From Comamonadaceae bacterium (GTDB lineage: Bacteria; Pseudomonadota; Gammaproteobacteria; Burkholderiales; Burkholderiaceae_C), in the NCBI GenBank assembly GCA_947456305.1, contig CANGPN010000015.1:1-54347 (forward strand): a stretch of 54,347 bases of DNA. The letters are read 5' to 3'. The stretch's first letter is position 1. Each line of letters starts with the position of its first letter. Under the pieces are notes generated by a model, which was not told the origin of the DNA, ran no database searches, and worked only from the letters and a program-made list of their open reading frames with translations. Made by a program: the position numbers and the translations under genes. Below, piece by piece: positions 35,112 to 44,369 of this stretch.

Positions 35112-36410
35112 TTAGTTTTTGCGTAAATCAAGCACTCGCTTGGCTTTACCTTGGCTGCGTTCGATGGCACCTTCGGCGCATAACTCCACACTCAGACTGG
35201 TCCCGATGTAAGCCTTGGCATCGTGGACCAGCGCTTGCGCAGCCTCTTTTGCCAATGGCGATTCAGGGCCTAAGCCGACACGGGTTTCCACTTTCACCAT
35301 CAAGTTATCCAACGGCCCTTCTTTGGTCAGCACACATTGGTAATGCGCGCTCAAAGCGGCTTGGCGCAATATGAGTTCTTCGATTTGAGTGGGAAACACA
35401 TTGACACCACGCACAATCATCATGTCGTCGCTGCGGCCTGTGATTTTTTCCATGCGGCGCATGGTGCGGGCTGTACCCGGCAACAAACGCGTGAGGTCGC
35501 GTGTGCGGTAGCGAATGATGGGCAAAGCTTCTTTGGTCAAACTGGTGAATACCAACTCACCTATCTCACCATCAGCCACCGGTTCGCCTGTTTCAGGGTC
35601 AATGATTTCCGGGTAGAAATGGTCTTCCCAAATGGTCGGGCCGTCTTTGGTTTCGACACATTCGCTGGCGACCCCGGGACCCATCACTTCAGACAAACCA
35701 TAAATATCCACCGCATCCATGCCCATGCGTTGCTCAATGTTCAAGCGCATGTCATTCGTCCAGGGCTCAGCACCGAAGATGCCCAAACGCAAACTGCTGT
35801 CACTCGCTGACAAACCCTGACGCTCGAATTCATCGGCCAAGGCCAGCATGTAACTCGGTGTGACCATGATGATGTCTGGTGTGAAATCGTTGATCAGTTG
35901 TACTTGGCGCTCGGTTTGCCCGCCTCCAAAAGGCACCACTGTCAGACCTAATTTTTCTGCGCCGTAATGCGCGCCTAAACCACCTGTGAATAAACCGTAG
36001 CCATAACTCACATGGACCGTGTCTGCGGGCCGTGCACCTGCCGCACGGATACTTCGCGCCACGCAGTTCGACCAAGTATCTATGTCGTTCAAGGTGTAAC
36101 CGACCACCGTGGGTTTGCCGGTGGTGCCGCTGGACGCGTGTATGCGTGCGAGCTTGTCTCGTTGCACGGCAAACATGCCAAACGGATAGCTGTCGCGTAA
36201 ATCCGCTTTGGTGGTGAACGGAAATTTCGCCAGATCAGCCAAGCTGTTGCAATCCTGCGGATGCACACCTGCCGCATCAAACTTCGCACGGTATACCGGC
36301 GAATTTGCATACGCATGCATCAAGGTCGACTTCAAACGTTGCAACTGCAATGCACGCAATTCATCCACACTGGCTTTTTCAATCGGCTCTAAATCAAAAG
36401 AAGTTTTCAC
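35112..36410 (-). CDS. paaK: Phenylacetate-CoA ligase
   Basis: A 432-residue adenylate-forming enzyme that activates phenylacetate to phenylacetyl-CoA, the first step of aerobic phenylacetate breakdown. The ATP-binding P-loop is SSGTTGKPTVVGYT (from residue 93); YGLSEVMGPGVA and YRTRDLTRLLPGTARTM follow, as in PaaK. It is overlapped by 4 bases by paaI upstream. The ring-epoxidase genes paaABCDE are not in the window. Confidence 0.95.
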   Translation of the reverse strand: MKTSFDLEPIEKASVDELRALQLQRLKSTLMHAYANSPVYRAKFDAAGVHPQDCNSLADLAKFPFTTKADLRDSYPFGMFAVQRDKLARIHASSGTTGKPTVVGYTLNDIDTWSNCVARSIRAAGARPADTVHVSYGYGLFTGGLGAHYGAEKLGLTVVPFGGGQTERQVQLINDFTPDIIMVTPSYMLALADEFERQGLSASDSSLRLGIFGAEPWTNDMRLNIEQRMGMDAVDIYGLSEVMGPGVASECVETKDGPTIWEDHFYPEIIDPETGEPVADGEIGELVFTSLTKEALPIIRYRTRDLTRLLPGTARTMRRMEKITGRSDDMMIVRGVNVFPTQIEELILRQAALSAHYQCVLTKEGPLDNLMVKVETRVGLGPESPLAKEAAQALVHDAKAYIGTSLSVELCAEGAIERSQGKAKRVLDLRKN

Positions 36411-36847
36411 AGGTTCACCACATTCCCCGCAATTTGCGCGCTCTTGCCTCTGAACAAAGCAATGACATCATCGTGTTGGTTACGCACCGTCATGTCGTAA
36501 ACACCGTGGCGACCGATCAGCACTTGCTCTACGCCGGTGCTGGTCAGTACATCACCAAGCAGTGCTGGTTTTAAAAATTCAATGCTGGCCGCAGCAGCCA
36601 CTGCGTTTTTGTTGTGGCTGTTGCACGCAAAAGCAAACGTTGAATCAGCAAGCGTAAAAATAAAACCGCCATGGCAAATGCCGTGGCCGTTCAAATGAAA
36701 TTCACGCACCTGCATGCGCATGCGTGCGTGCCCGGGTTCGCACAGCAACAACTCCATGCCCATGGTGTCTTTGGAAGCAACATCCGCAGCAAACATGGCG
36801 TCGCCTACCTTGCTTGCGAGTGCCTCGGGTGTGATTGGCGTGCTCAT
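36407..36847 (-). CDS. paaI: Hydroxyphenylacetyl-CoA thioesterase PaaI
   Basis: A 146-residue hotdog-fold thioesterase with the active-site segment GHGICHGGFIFTLADSTFAF (catalytic Asp in LADS). PaaI removes CoA from dead-end ring-hydroxylated intermediates of the pathway. It sits 3 bases after the paaG stop and overlaps paaK by 4, so paaG-paaI-paaK are translated as one operon. Confidence 0.92.
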   Translation of the reverse strand: MSTPITPEALASKVGDAMFAADVASKDTMGMELLLCEPGHARMRMQVREFHLNGHGICHGGFIFTLADSTFAFACNSHNKNAVAAAASIEFLKPALLGDVLTSTGVEQVLIGRHGVYDMTVRNQHDDVIALFRGKSAQIAGNVVNL

Positions 36848-36850
36848 GCT

Positions 36851-37645
36851 TTATTGACCATTGAAACGGGCCGGGCGTTTTTGTAAAAACGCTGTCACGC
36901 CTTCAATGTAGTCGTGGGTGCGTCCCATGGCTGACTGGGTATCGCGCTCTGCATCGAGTTGCTGGTTCAGGCTGCGGGTTCCTGCTTCGCGCAACAACCC
37001 ACGTGTGGCCACCAATGCTTTGGTGGGCATGGCCGCAAGTTTCTCTGCCATGTCCATGGAAGCCTTGAGACAGTCATCGGCCACGTCCCAAATCATGCCC
37101 CACTCTTTGGCTTGCGCCGCAGACAATTTATCGCCCGTCATGGCCAGTGCCATGGCACGCGCCATGCCCAGACGTTCAACCAAAAACCAGCTGCTGCCTG
37201 CATCCGGTATCAAGCCGATTTTGCTGAACGCTTGTATGAAACTCGCACCGGGTGCAGCAATCGCGATATCGCAAGTCATCACCAGCGAAGCGCCTGCACC
37301 GGCGGCCACGCCGTTGACCGCGGCAATGGTTGGCATGCGCAACTGTTGCAAACGACGGGTGGTCGGGTTGAAGGCTTGGTCAATCACCGGGCCGGGATCG
37401 GCACGCTCAACCAAATTGGGACCTTCGGCAAAATCAAATTCCGCTAAATCTGCACCGGCGCAAAAACCGCGTCCTGCACCTGTGATCACCAATGCACGAA
37501 CGCTGTCATTCGCCTCGGCCTGATCCAATGCAGCCCATAAATCATGGTGCATTTGTCGCGTGAAACTGTTCAATGCCTGCGGACGATTCAATGTGACTTT
37601 GGCGACGCCGCCGAGCACTTCATATAAAACGGTACTTTCGCTCAT
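36851..37645 (-). CDS. paaG: 1,2-epoxyphenylacetyl-CoA isomerase PaaG
   Basis: A 264-residue crotonase-fold enzyme that converts the ring epoxide to the oxepin. The oxyanion-hole motifs are GRGFCAGADLAEF and GVAAGAGASLVMTCD. The catalytic Asp is in SKIGLIPDAGSSWF, the residue that marks PaaG rather than a plain hydratase. A strong AAAGGAG lies about 8 bases before the ATG. It diverges from the paaF-like gene across a 91-bp promoter region. Confidence 0.92.
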   Translation of the reverse strand: MSESTVLYEVLGGVAKVTLNRPQALNSFTRQMHHDLWAALDQAEANDSVRALVITGAGRGFCAGADLAEFDFAEGPNLVERADPGPVIDQAFNPTTRRLQQLRMPTIAAVNGVAAGAGASLVMTCDIAIAAPGASFIQAFSKIGLIPDAGSSWFLVERLGMARAMALAMTGDKLSAAQAKEWGMIWDVADDCLKASMDMAEKLAAMPTKALVATRGLLREAGTRSLNQQLDAERDTQSAMGRTHDYIEGVTAFLQKRPARFNGQ

Positions 37646-37736
37646 GTTTGTCTCCTTTGAAGTAATTTAACACTGTGCTGCATACTGCCGCCTTGGTTAT
37701 AGTTAGTCGCATTCCATTACCAGAGCGGAGCCTCGC

Positions 37737-38516
37737 ATGACTTACGAATTCATCCAAGTTCACACTGAAGCCGACAAGATTGGCGTGATCACACTCAACC
37801 GGCCCAAACAATTGAATGCGCTCAGCCCCGACCTGATGGTGGAACTCGGCGCGGCAATGACCGCATTTGATGCAGATGCCGCCATCGGTTGCATCATCAT
37901 CACCGGCAGTGAGAAAGCATTTGCCGCAGGGGCTGACATCGGTGCCATGGCCACCTTCACTTTTGCCGATGTCTACAAAAACGACTACATCACCAAACAC
38001 TGGGAAACCATACGCAGTATCCGCAAACCGGTGATTGCTGCGGTCAGCGGATTTGCTTTAGGCGGAGGTTGCGAACTCGCCATGATGTGTGACTTCATCA
38101 TTGCGGCTGACAATGCCCGGTTTGGTCAACCCGAAATCAAACTCGGCATCATCCCCGGCGCAGGCGGCACACAACGTTTACCGCGCAGTGTCGGTAAATC
38201 TAAAGCCATGGATTTGGTGTTGACCGGACGCATGATGAATGCCGACGAAGCCGAACGCGCTGGACTGGTCAGCCGCATCGTGCCATTGGACAAACTCATG
38301 GAAGAAACATTGGCAGCTGCCTTGATGATTTGCAGTTATTCACAAATAGCAGTGATGGCCGCCAAAGAATCTGTTAACCGTTCGTTTGAAAGTGGCTTAA
38401 GCGATGGCGTGATGTTTGAACGACGTATCTTCCACGCCTTGTTCGCCACGCAAGACCAAAAAGAAGGCATGGATGCGTTTGTCAATAAACGTCCTGCCGA
38501 TTTCAAACACCAATGA
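37737..38516 (+). CDS. paaF: Enoyl-CoA hydratase, PaaF-like
   Basis: A 259-residue crotonase. Both catalytic Glu residues are visible (GGGCELAMMCDF and FGQPEIKLGIIPGAGGTQRL), as in 2-enoyl-CoA hydratases. In the phenylacetate pathway PaaF hydrates 2,3-dehydroadipyl-CoA. The role is inferred from its divergent position next to paaG. A general fatty-acid hydratase is possible. Confidence 0.85.
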   Translation: MTYEFIQVHTEADKIGVITLNRPKQLNALSPDLMVELGAAMTAFDADAAIGCIIITGSEKAFAAGADIGAMATFTFADVYKNDYITKHWETIRSIRKPVIAAVSGFALGGGCELAMMCDFIIAADNARFGQPEIKLGIIPGAGGTQRLPRSVGKSKAMDLVLTGRMMNADEAERAGLVSRIVPLDKLMEETLAAALMICSYSQIAVMAAKESVNRSFESGLSDGVMFERRIFHALFATQDQKEGMDAFVNKRPADFKHQ

Positions 38517-38532
38517 CAGGTGGATGCAAAGT

Positions 38533-39534
38533 ATGAACACTGACACTTTGAAAACGCCAAAACGTCACAGCCTGCTCAAGGCTGTGGCTGCATTCATCGC
38601 ACTGATGGTGTTGGTATTTTTTCTCGGCCCGGTGAATGAATTCGGTTCAGAAAGTCCTACCACCCGCCCTGCACCTCCATCTGCGTTGAATGAACTTGAC
38701 CATTGGCTTGCAGACAGTGAAAGCAAATTTCCGCAACTTCGACCTGGCACGGCCAAAGGCATAGTCTGGGCGAAGAATGAGAAAGTGAAAACACCTTGGT
38801 CTGTGGTTTATATCCATGGATTTTCTGCAACCCGACTTGAAACCGCGCCTTTGGCTGAACAAGTGGCTGCGTCATTGGGTGCCAATCTTTTTTACACGCG
38901 TTTAAGCGGGCATGGTCTGCCTGGCGAAGCCTTAGGGCGCGCAACCCCGCAAGATTGGATGGCTGACACTTTGGAAGCCGTGCAAATCGGGGCGACTTTG
39001 GGTGACAAAGTATTGGTCATTAGTTGCTCCACTGGTGCAACGTTATCGACCTGGCTGGGCACTGGCTCTGAAGCCTCTAAAGTCAGCGCACACGTGCTTA
39101 TTTCACCTAACTTCGGCTTGAAAAACAAACTCTCCGAACTGGTCAACGGGCACTGGGGACATCAGATAGCGCATGCGGTTGCTGGTGAGACGATTTCTTA
39201 TGAGCGCACTGATCCACGTGAAGCCGTGGCATGGACAACCACTTACCCTACCAAAGCGATTTTCCCAATGCTGGCCTTGGTGAAAAAAGTCAGAGACAGC
39301 GATTTAACTGCTTTCAGAACGCCAGTGCTGGTGCTCTACAGTGCTGCAGACCAAACCGTCGATGCAGAATCAACCAAAGAAACATTTATGCGCTTTGGCT
39401 CTTCACACAAAACGCTAGAAGCCGTGACCTTTAGCAATAGCCCGGGACAACATGTGTTAACCGGCGATATCCGTGATCCACAATCACTTGCTCCTATGCG
39501 CAGTTTTATTCTCGGCTGGCTGAAAGTCCAATAA
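38533..39534 (+). CDS. Membrane-anchored alpha/beta hydrolase
   Basis: A 333-residue protein with one N-terminal hydrophobic segment (VAAFIALMVLVFFLGPVNEF), then an alpha/beta-hydrolase fold: oxyanion loop VVYIHGFSATRLE, nucleophile elbow SCSTG (Ser near residue 166, with Ser replacing the usual first Gly), acid at SAADQTVDAE and His at GQHVLTGD. The substrate is unknown. AGGTGG is 9 bases before the chosen ATG; an in-frame ATG at 38524 lies too close to it. Confidence 0.75.
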   Translation: MNTDTLKTPKRHSLLKAVAAFIALMVLVFFLGPVNEFGSESPTTRPAPPSALNELDHWLADSESKFPQLRPGTAKGIVWAKNEKVKTPWSVVYIHGFSATRLETAPLAEQVAASLGANLFYTRLSGHGLPGEALGRATPQDWMADTLEAVQIGATLGDKVLVISCSTGATLSTWLGTGSEASKVSAHVLISPNFGLKNKLSELVNGHWGHQIAHAVAGETISYERTDPREAVAWTTTYPTKAIFPMLALVKKVRDSDLTAFRTPVLVLYSAADQTVDAESTKETFMRFGSSHKTLEAVTFSNSPGQHVLTGDIRDPQSLAPMRSFILGWLKVQ

Positions 39535-39711
39535 ATGTAAGCACTGTGGATTGAAAAATATGAACACACAGACTGTAGCAATCACGGCCATACAAGGCCA
39601 TAAAGCTTTAAGTAAGCGCTGATGCGATATAGTTTCGCCAGCCTGCTGTGCTATTGACACTGCTTTGCCATGTAATGAATGCCACAGTAAGGGCCAGGCG
39701 CTGTAAACCAC
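39484..39711 (-). pseudogene. Possible remnant of a small membrane protein
   Basis: A minus-strand frame reads through two hydrophobic stretches (WAVFVVYSAWPLLW just at or before the GTG start at 39711, and ALWPCMAVIATVCVFIFF). It stays open upstream to about 39787, where it meets a stop, without an ATG. It may be a broken gene or a small membrane protein with a GTG start. I do not recognise it. It overlaps the 3' end of the hydrolase gene by about 50 bases, which favours a remnant. The rest of 39712-40124 contains no gene I can support. Confidence 0.3.
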
Positions 39712-40124
39712 AAAGACTGCCCAAGGCAGTGTGAAAATCAGACGCCATGTGGCACGCCAAATTTTGCGTTCAGGCTTAAGGTGAACTTAGCTTGTCAACT
39801 TCAAGTGGCTTTGTGTACTGCAAGCCGCTGAAAAGGCCAAAACTCAGAAAAAAGCAAAAACAATTTGACCTATGTCATTGAATAGTCGGGCATTGCCCTC
39901 TGAAAATACCCGCATCGGTCTTTGAATTCAGAGCAAAAGATCAATACAAAAATGGTCATACGGTTACTTATGAGCCGTATGGCTTATGAGGAGAAAGCGG
40001 ACATGGTGCAATGCCTAGATGCTGGGAAAGTACGGTTACACCAGTATCACATGTATATTCGTTGTAAGTACAAAATTAACCCATTTTGGGTAAAGTTGTT
40101 TAACCCACAGGTAAACAATCAGCA

Positions 40125-40802
40125 ATGAAAACCACAGCATATAAATATAAATTAATTCAATCTATACGATCGCGGCCGAGATTACTATTTTCATTTCTGC
40201 TTGCCGCTCTGACTTATCAATTTTTGCCAGAGCAATGGGCCATGCATAACTCCACCCGTTTCATTATTAGCTGGAATGTCGGCGCTGCCCTTTATTTGCT
40301 TTTGTCTCTAGAAATGATGTTCGGGGCAACTACGGCGCACATGCAGTAAAGAGCCATAGCTCAGAGCGTCGGCAGAATAATTGTTCTGGGCATGGTTTTT
40401 TTGGCTGCTCTGGTGTGCATAGGTTCTACAATTTCATCTCTGGCAGTAGCCAAGGATATGCACGGCACGTTGAAATGGGAACACATTGCACTGTCCGGCA
40501 TCACAGTTTTCACTAGTTGGTTCTTTACGCAAATCATGTTTGCTCAACATTACGCGCATGAATACTATCTGGCTCTGGTCAATCAAAATGATGCGGGTTT
40601 GCATTTTCCCGGCACAGCCAAACCTGATTACTTTGATTTTGTATATTTTGCCTGTGTGATCGGTACTTCATCTCAAACAGCTGACGTCAGCTTTACCAGC
40701 AGTTCAATGCGCCGGATTGGCTTATTGCACAGCATTCTTGCTTTTTTCTTCAATACCATTTTGATTGCATTAACCATCAATATGGGTTCAGGCTTGATTT
40801 GA
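40125..40802 (+). pseudogene. DUF1345-like membrane protein gene broken by one in-frame stop
   Basis: The frame from the ATG at 40125 reads a membrane protein (LLFSFLLAALTYQFLPEQW, RFIISWNVGAALYLLLSLEM) and stops at TAA 40347-40349. The same frame then continues without a shift from 40350 to the stop at 40802, with further membrane segments and the DUF1345-type stretch YFDFVYFACVIGTSSQTADV. Joined, the two parts give about 225 codons, the usual size of the family. So a single stop codon interrupts an otherwise complete gene. The second part could restart at the ATG at 40392. Confidence 0.8.
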
Positions 40803-40857
40803 AGTTGGTTTGTCTGGTGCGGTATGTTTAAATCCGTGTTTTTAATGGGAGCAACCG

Positions 40858-41274
40858 GTGAAAAACAAAACTGAGTCAGTTACACCAGAGAGAAGACAGT
40901 TTTTCCTACAGGCAACAGCTGCAAGCATAGGCACAGCGATTGCAAGCCTGCCGCTGTCTTCAAATGCTCAAACCCAAGACAGCTTTGTGTTGGCGACTGT
41001 GCAATTAAGCGTCAAGCCCGGCAAAATGGACGCTTTGTGCAAAGAAGTTTTTGAGACTGCCTTGAAAGACACGCGACGTTTTGAGGGTCTGATCAGCTTA
41101 GAGGTATACGCTGAGCAAGGTGCAGACACTTTGTTACTGATTGAAAAATGGAAATCCAAAACTCATCACGAAAAATACCGCGAATGGCGCAAAACTTCGG
41201 GTTTCGGTACCATCGTTGGACCCTATGTGACTGGCCCTTCGGCGGTTCGTTATTTTGACCCTCGCCCAGAGTAA
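40858..41274 (+). CDS. Tat-exported ABM-domain (monooxygenase-like) protein
   Basis: A 138-residue protein starting at GTG 40858 with GGGAG about 6 bases upstream. A twin-arginine signal (PERRQFFLQATAASIGTAIA) is followed by a dimeric alpha/beta-barrel ABM-like domain of about 95 residues: VLATVQLSVKPGKMDALCKE and LLLIEKWKSKTHHEKYREW. ABM proteins such as YgiN act on quinols or similar small aromatics. Export through Tat is uncommon for this fold and suggests a periplasmic role. Its substrate is unknown. Confidence 0.78.
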   Translation: MKNKTESVTPERRQFFLQATAASIGTAIASLPLSSNAQTQDSFVLATVQLSVKPGKMDALCKEVFETALKDTRRFEGLISLEVYAEQGADTLLLIEKWKSKTHHEKYREWRKTSGFGTIVGPYVTGPSAVRYFDPRPE

Positions 41275-41349
41275 TCAAAGGAACTTTTCCCTTGTTAATG
41301 CAACCTGCATGGTAAATAATATGTCAACCTTAACGATGTACCTCTCAAG

Positions 41350-42402
41350 ATGAAAAACTCACTAAATATCTTTTTGTTTTCCTTGGCTTTAGTATCAAGC
41401 CAAGTTTTTGCAGCCGGTAAAGCCACGGTCTTCGTCAGCTTCTCCAAAGGCTTTGTCTCGCTATACCAGATGGACGATATGAGCAAAATAGCCGACATCG
41501 AAGTAGGCGAAGGCGCACGTGGCATGGGTATCAGCGACGATGGGAAAACCTTGGCAGTCGCCATTAAAAGCGCAGGCGAACTGCTGTTAATCGATACAGA
41601 TACACGCAAAATCACCAAACGAATCGCCGTTGGGAAAAACCCGGAATTTGTTCGAGTGTTCAACGACAAAGCCTTCGTGGCTTATGAACCTTCTAATCAA
41701 ACTCCCGCTCCCGGCGCGGACGCCAGTCAGCATAAGAAAAAAGCCAAAGATGATGACGATGCAACACCTGCGCGTGTTTCGGTGGTCGAGTTGAAAACCG
41801 GTAAGAAATCAGCTGATATTGAAGCCGGTATGGAAACCGAAGGTATTGAATTTTCCGCTGACGGTCAACTGCTACTTGTGACCAATGAATCCGATGAAAA
41901 TGTCAGCGTGCACGATATAGCTACTGGCAAGCTGGTTAAAAAAATTGATACCAAGAAATTCGGTTTGCGTCCTCGCGGCATCAAACGCTCACCTGACGGC
42001 AACATCTTTGCTGTCACACTGGAACTGAGTGACAAACTGCTGATCATCAACAAATCTTTAGAAGTTCAAGACGTTATCTCAACAGGCAATGTGCCCTATG
42101 GTGTGACATTCAATGGCGCGGGCAATGAAATTTACGTTGCCCTTGCAAAAGCCAAGGCAGTACAGGTTTTTGATGCCAGAACTTATGCAGTCAAACGCCA
42201 AATTAACGTGGCTGAACGCTGCTGGCATTTCACCCTTAATCATGACGAAAGCAAATTGATTGCGGCATGCGGTAGATCCAATAACTTAGTGGTTGCAGAC
42301 ACTCAAACCGGAAAAATACTGCAAGACGTAGCAGCGCCAGGCACTCCTTGGGGAATAATCACTTATCCCAGAAGCACAGGCTCACTGGACTTTAAAAAGT
42401 AA
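41350..42402 (+). CDS. Exported YVTN-type beta-propeller protein
   Basis: A 350-residue protein with a signal peptide (IFLFSLALVSSQVFAAG), then repeated beta-propeller blades of the YVTN/YncE type, each with a DG or NG turn and a VxDxxTGK close (NVSVHDIATGKLVKKI, LVVADTQTGKILQDV). A charged low-complexity insert (KKKAKDDDDATPARV) interrupts the second blade. Related proteins are periplasmic and sometimes associated with PQQ-linked oxidation, but no such genes are near. An independent terminator follows directly. Confidence 0.78.
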   Translation: MKNSLNIFLFSLALVSSQVFAAGKATVFVSFSKGFVSLYQMDDMSKIADIEVGEGARGMGISDDGKTLAVAIKSAGELLLIDTDTRKITKRIAVGKNPEFVRVFNDKAFVAYEPSNQTPAPGADASQHKKKAKDDDDATPARVSVVELKTGKKSADIEAGMETEGIEFSADGQLLLVTNESDENVSVHDIATGKLVKKIDTKKFGLRPRGIKRSPDGNIFAVTLELSDKLLIINKSLEVQDVISTGNVPYGVTFNGAGNEIYVALAKAKAVQVFDARTYAVKRQINVAERCWHFTLNHDESKLIAACGRSNNLVVADTQTGKILQDVAAPGTPWGIITYPRSTGSLDFKK

Positions 42403-42417
42403 TTCTTACCCAGTTTC

Positions 42418-42450
42418 TTCAAAAGCCGCATAAGCGGCTTTTTCTTTTTT
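42418..42450 (+). terminator. Rho-independent terminator after the beta-propeller gene
   Basis: AAAAGCCGC (42421-42429) pairs with GCGGCTTTT (42434-42442) across the loop ATAA, followed by a T-rich tract. It fits the end of the plus-strand gene. Confidence 0.9.
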
Positions 42451-42548
42451 GATACCCGGAGTACGTTTTGTGACATGGTGGAATCGGTTGGGTTCATTGG
42501 ATAGGTTTGAATTATTTAATACAAAAATACGAGTGTGCAGTTATTTAT

Positions 42549-43487
42549 CTAGATAGGGATACCCTCAAACTCCATCAATCGAATCAGACTTTCTTCAAGT
42601 ATCGAACGCGCCATCCCCGCAGACTGATTTAATTGAACATGCATTTGAGCGTCTTTGAGATCTCTGTTCGCACATTCGCTGCTGTATTGCTCAAATGCAG
42701 CCAAACTGACGATCAGTTCAGCCAAGTGATTAGGGCATTCACATGCAATACTTGTCGACATGGCGGCGACACGCGAGAGTTGATCTGCGTTGAAAAGTCG
42801 CGGCCTGACAGTCTCTTTTGTTTTTTCAATCCGTTGATTGAACCGGGAATCAAGGCGAAACGATAAACAAGCACGATGAATATCGGCTGCAGTCACTGAG
42901 CCTTTCAAACAAATAATGGCTTCGCTCTCCAAGGCTTGCACAGCGGCTTTGGTGCCGAAGTTACAAATGACAATTGCATGGCTGCAATTTTTGTCGCTCA
43001 GGCTTTGTTTAACAGTGACCTGTGTGTTCAAGTCTAGGGTTGGCAAGACCAATATCAAAATACTTACTCCAACCGCTTCATTGGAAACATTCTCGCCTTG
43101 ATTGCTGCTGTCGATATCCAAATCTTCATACTTGATCAACTCACTGCCCCAACGCCTGCGACAGGCTTCACTTGCAAAAACAAGCCGGAGGTTAGCCAGA
43201 TCAGTGCGCTGACTTTGGGTATTTACAGAGGCTTGACCAAGTTGCTGTTTGAGTGCTTCTATCGACAATTTGGCTAAGCCGCTGACAGGGTGGCCGAGTT
43301 CGGTCAACTGTTTAACCAGCGTGATCTTCAGTATGTCTTGCTCTGAATACAAGCGTCTTCCCGTTTCACTGCGAGCTGGCACGATCATTTCGTAACGACG
43401 CTCCCAGACTCTAAGCGTTTCAGGGTGAATGCGTGTACGACGGGCAACCATACCGATGGTATTGGGGTAATTGAACATTGAATCCAT
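42549..43487 (-). CDS. MerR-family regulator, LitR/CarH-like
   Basis: A 312-residue regulator. The MerR winged helix at the N-terminus reads IGMVARRTRIHPETLRVWER, then RRLYSEQDILKI. The C-terminal half is a B12-binding-like fold (region VSILILVLPTLDLNTQV and AIVICNFGTKAAVQALE) that lacks an obvious cobalamin DxHxxG motif. This matches LitR/CarH relatives without bound B12. A terminal helical segment contains ACECPNHLAELIVSLAAFE, a motif I recall from such regulators in Burkholderiales. Light or redox sensing is inferred only. It diverges from a small exported protein gene, and the intergenic region carries matching repeats. Confidence 0.82.
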   Translation of the reverse strand: MDSMFNYPNTIGMVARRTRIHPETLRVWERRYEMIVPARSETGRRLYSEQDILKITLVKQLTELGHPVSGLAKLSIEALKQQLGQASVNTQSQRTDLANLRLVFASEACRRRWGSELIKYEDLDIDSSNQGENVSNEAVGVSILILVLPTLDLNTQVTVKQSLSDKNCSHAIVICNFGTKAAVQALESEAIICLKGSVTAADIHRACLSFRLDSRFNQRIEKTKETVRPRLFNADQLSRVAAMSTSIACECPNHLAELIVSLAAFEQYSSECANRDLKDAQMHVQLNQSAGMARSILEESLIRLMEFEGIPI

Positions 43488-43537
43488 ACTGCTTTGGCTC
43501 CTGTGATGTTCACAGCCAGAGGAGTGAACATTTAATT

Positions 43538-43754
43538 GTTTATGTTTTGTTTATATTCTAAATCAAAGATAATTTTAAATTACATGCGCATTAGATTCGT
43601 CTATTGGCCATTTAAATAGTTATTAAGTAATATATATTTAGATTGGATTTGCGAAAAAATTGATTTGAATCGCTTTTGTCCAGCTTTTTGAGAGAATATT
43701 TGGGTTTACCCTAATTAACTTATGTTTTGTTTATGTTTTTTATTGACAAAACAT
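43538..43754. promoter_or_regulatory. Operator-like repeats in the MerR / exported-protein promoter region
   Basis: The 15-mer TTATGTTTTGTTTAT occurs exactly at 43540-43554 and 43720-43734, once near the MerR gene start and once near the divergent gene. The second copy also forms a perfect 9-bp inverted repeat, ATGTTTTGT (43722-43730) with ACAAAACAT (43746-43754). A promoter with -35 TTGACA at 43744-43749 overlaps it. The pattern is what a MerR regulator controlling both genes would need. Confidence 0.55.
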
Positions 43755-43816
43755 GTTCATCGCTTAACATACATCCATTGCAAACATCTTTCTCACTTTA
43801 TTCAAAGGACTTCAAT

Positions 43817-44239
43817 ATGACACGCATTTCTACCCTGATCGCAAGTTTGTTTTTAACTAATCTGGCTTTAGCAGCTGACGCAAATCAGACCGCCTTGGTG
43901 ACTGACTCTGAAAATGCAGTCATGATTGCAACAGCATCCAACACATGGTCTATGGTCGCCATGAATAACACCGCCGGCTTGACCAAAGTTCGTGAATTCC
44001 ACGACATGGGTGAAAGTGGCGTTCAACAAATCGATTACGTCGTCAATTGCGCTGATTCCACACTTGCTTTGGCTGGTTTTTCAGTATTGACTTCTTTAGG
44101 TGCTGTGCCCGCCCGCTCAGTCGAGCCCACATTCTCAGAACTGTCTTTCTACAAGCCTGTGATCCAACACGACCAAAGCATTGCCAACAATGTCTGCGAC
44201 AAGCGCATGGCCATGAATGTTGACAGCATGAATAAGTAA
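43817..44239 (+). CDS. Small exported protein, surface-adhesin-E-like pattern
   Basis: A 140-residue protein starting at ATG 43817, with AAAGGA 7 bases upstream. A signal peptide (ISTLIASLFLTNLALAADA) precedes a single compact domain: W near the start of the domain, the Cys pair in DYVVNCADSTLAL and ANNVCDKRM, and an alternating strand pattern. The arrangement recalls the Adhesin_E family, but this is only a resemblance. It has its own promoter and terminator and stands opposite the MerR regulator, so it is probably its main target. Confidence 0.65.
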   Translation: MTRISTLIASLFLTNLALAADANQTALVTDSENAVMIATASNTWSMVAMNNTAGLTKVREFHDMGESGVQQIDYVVNCADSTLALAGFSVLTSLGAVPARSVEPTFSELSFYKPVIQHDQSIANNVCDKRMAMNVDSMNK

Positions 44240-44255
44240 TTTTTATTTGCAAACC

Positions 44256-44287
44256 AAAAAAAGCGACCTTTTAGGTCGCTTTTTTTT
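44256..44287 (+). terminator. Strong rho-independent terminator
   Basis: AAAAAAAGCGACC (44256-44268) and GGTCGC followed by a T-run (44274-44287) form a stem around a 5-base loop, directly after the exported-protein gene. Confidence 0.95.
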
Positions 44288-44369
44288 ATCATGGTATTCA
44301 CTCTAGCGTTGATTGGGTTTAGGCTTTTAAATTAACTAATATCGAAGTTGTTTATTTTATCAAAATAGA

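Noticed and set aside
39922..40128. A 68-codon plus-strand frame before the broken DUF1345-like gene
   Set aside because: It opens with TTG, has no ribosome site, no family resemblance and an irregular composition; its end overlaps the next start by 4 bases, probably by chance.
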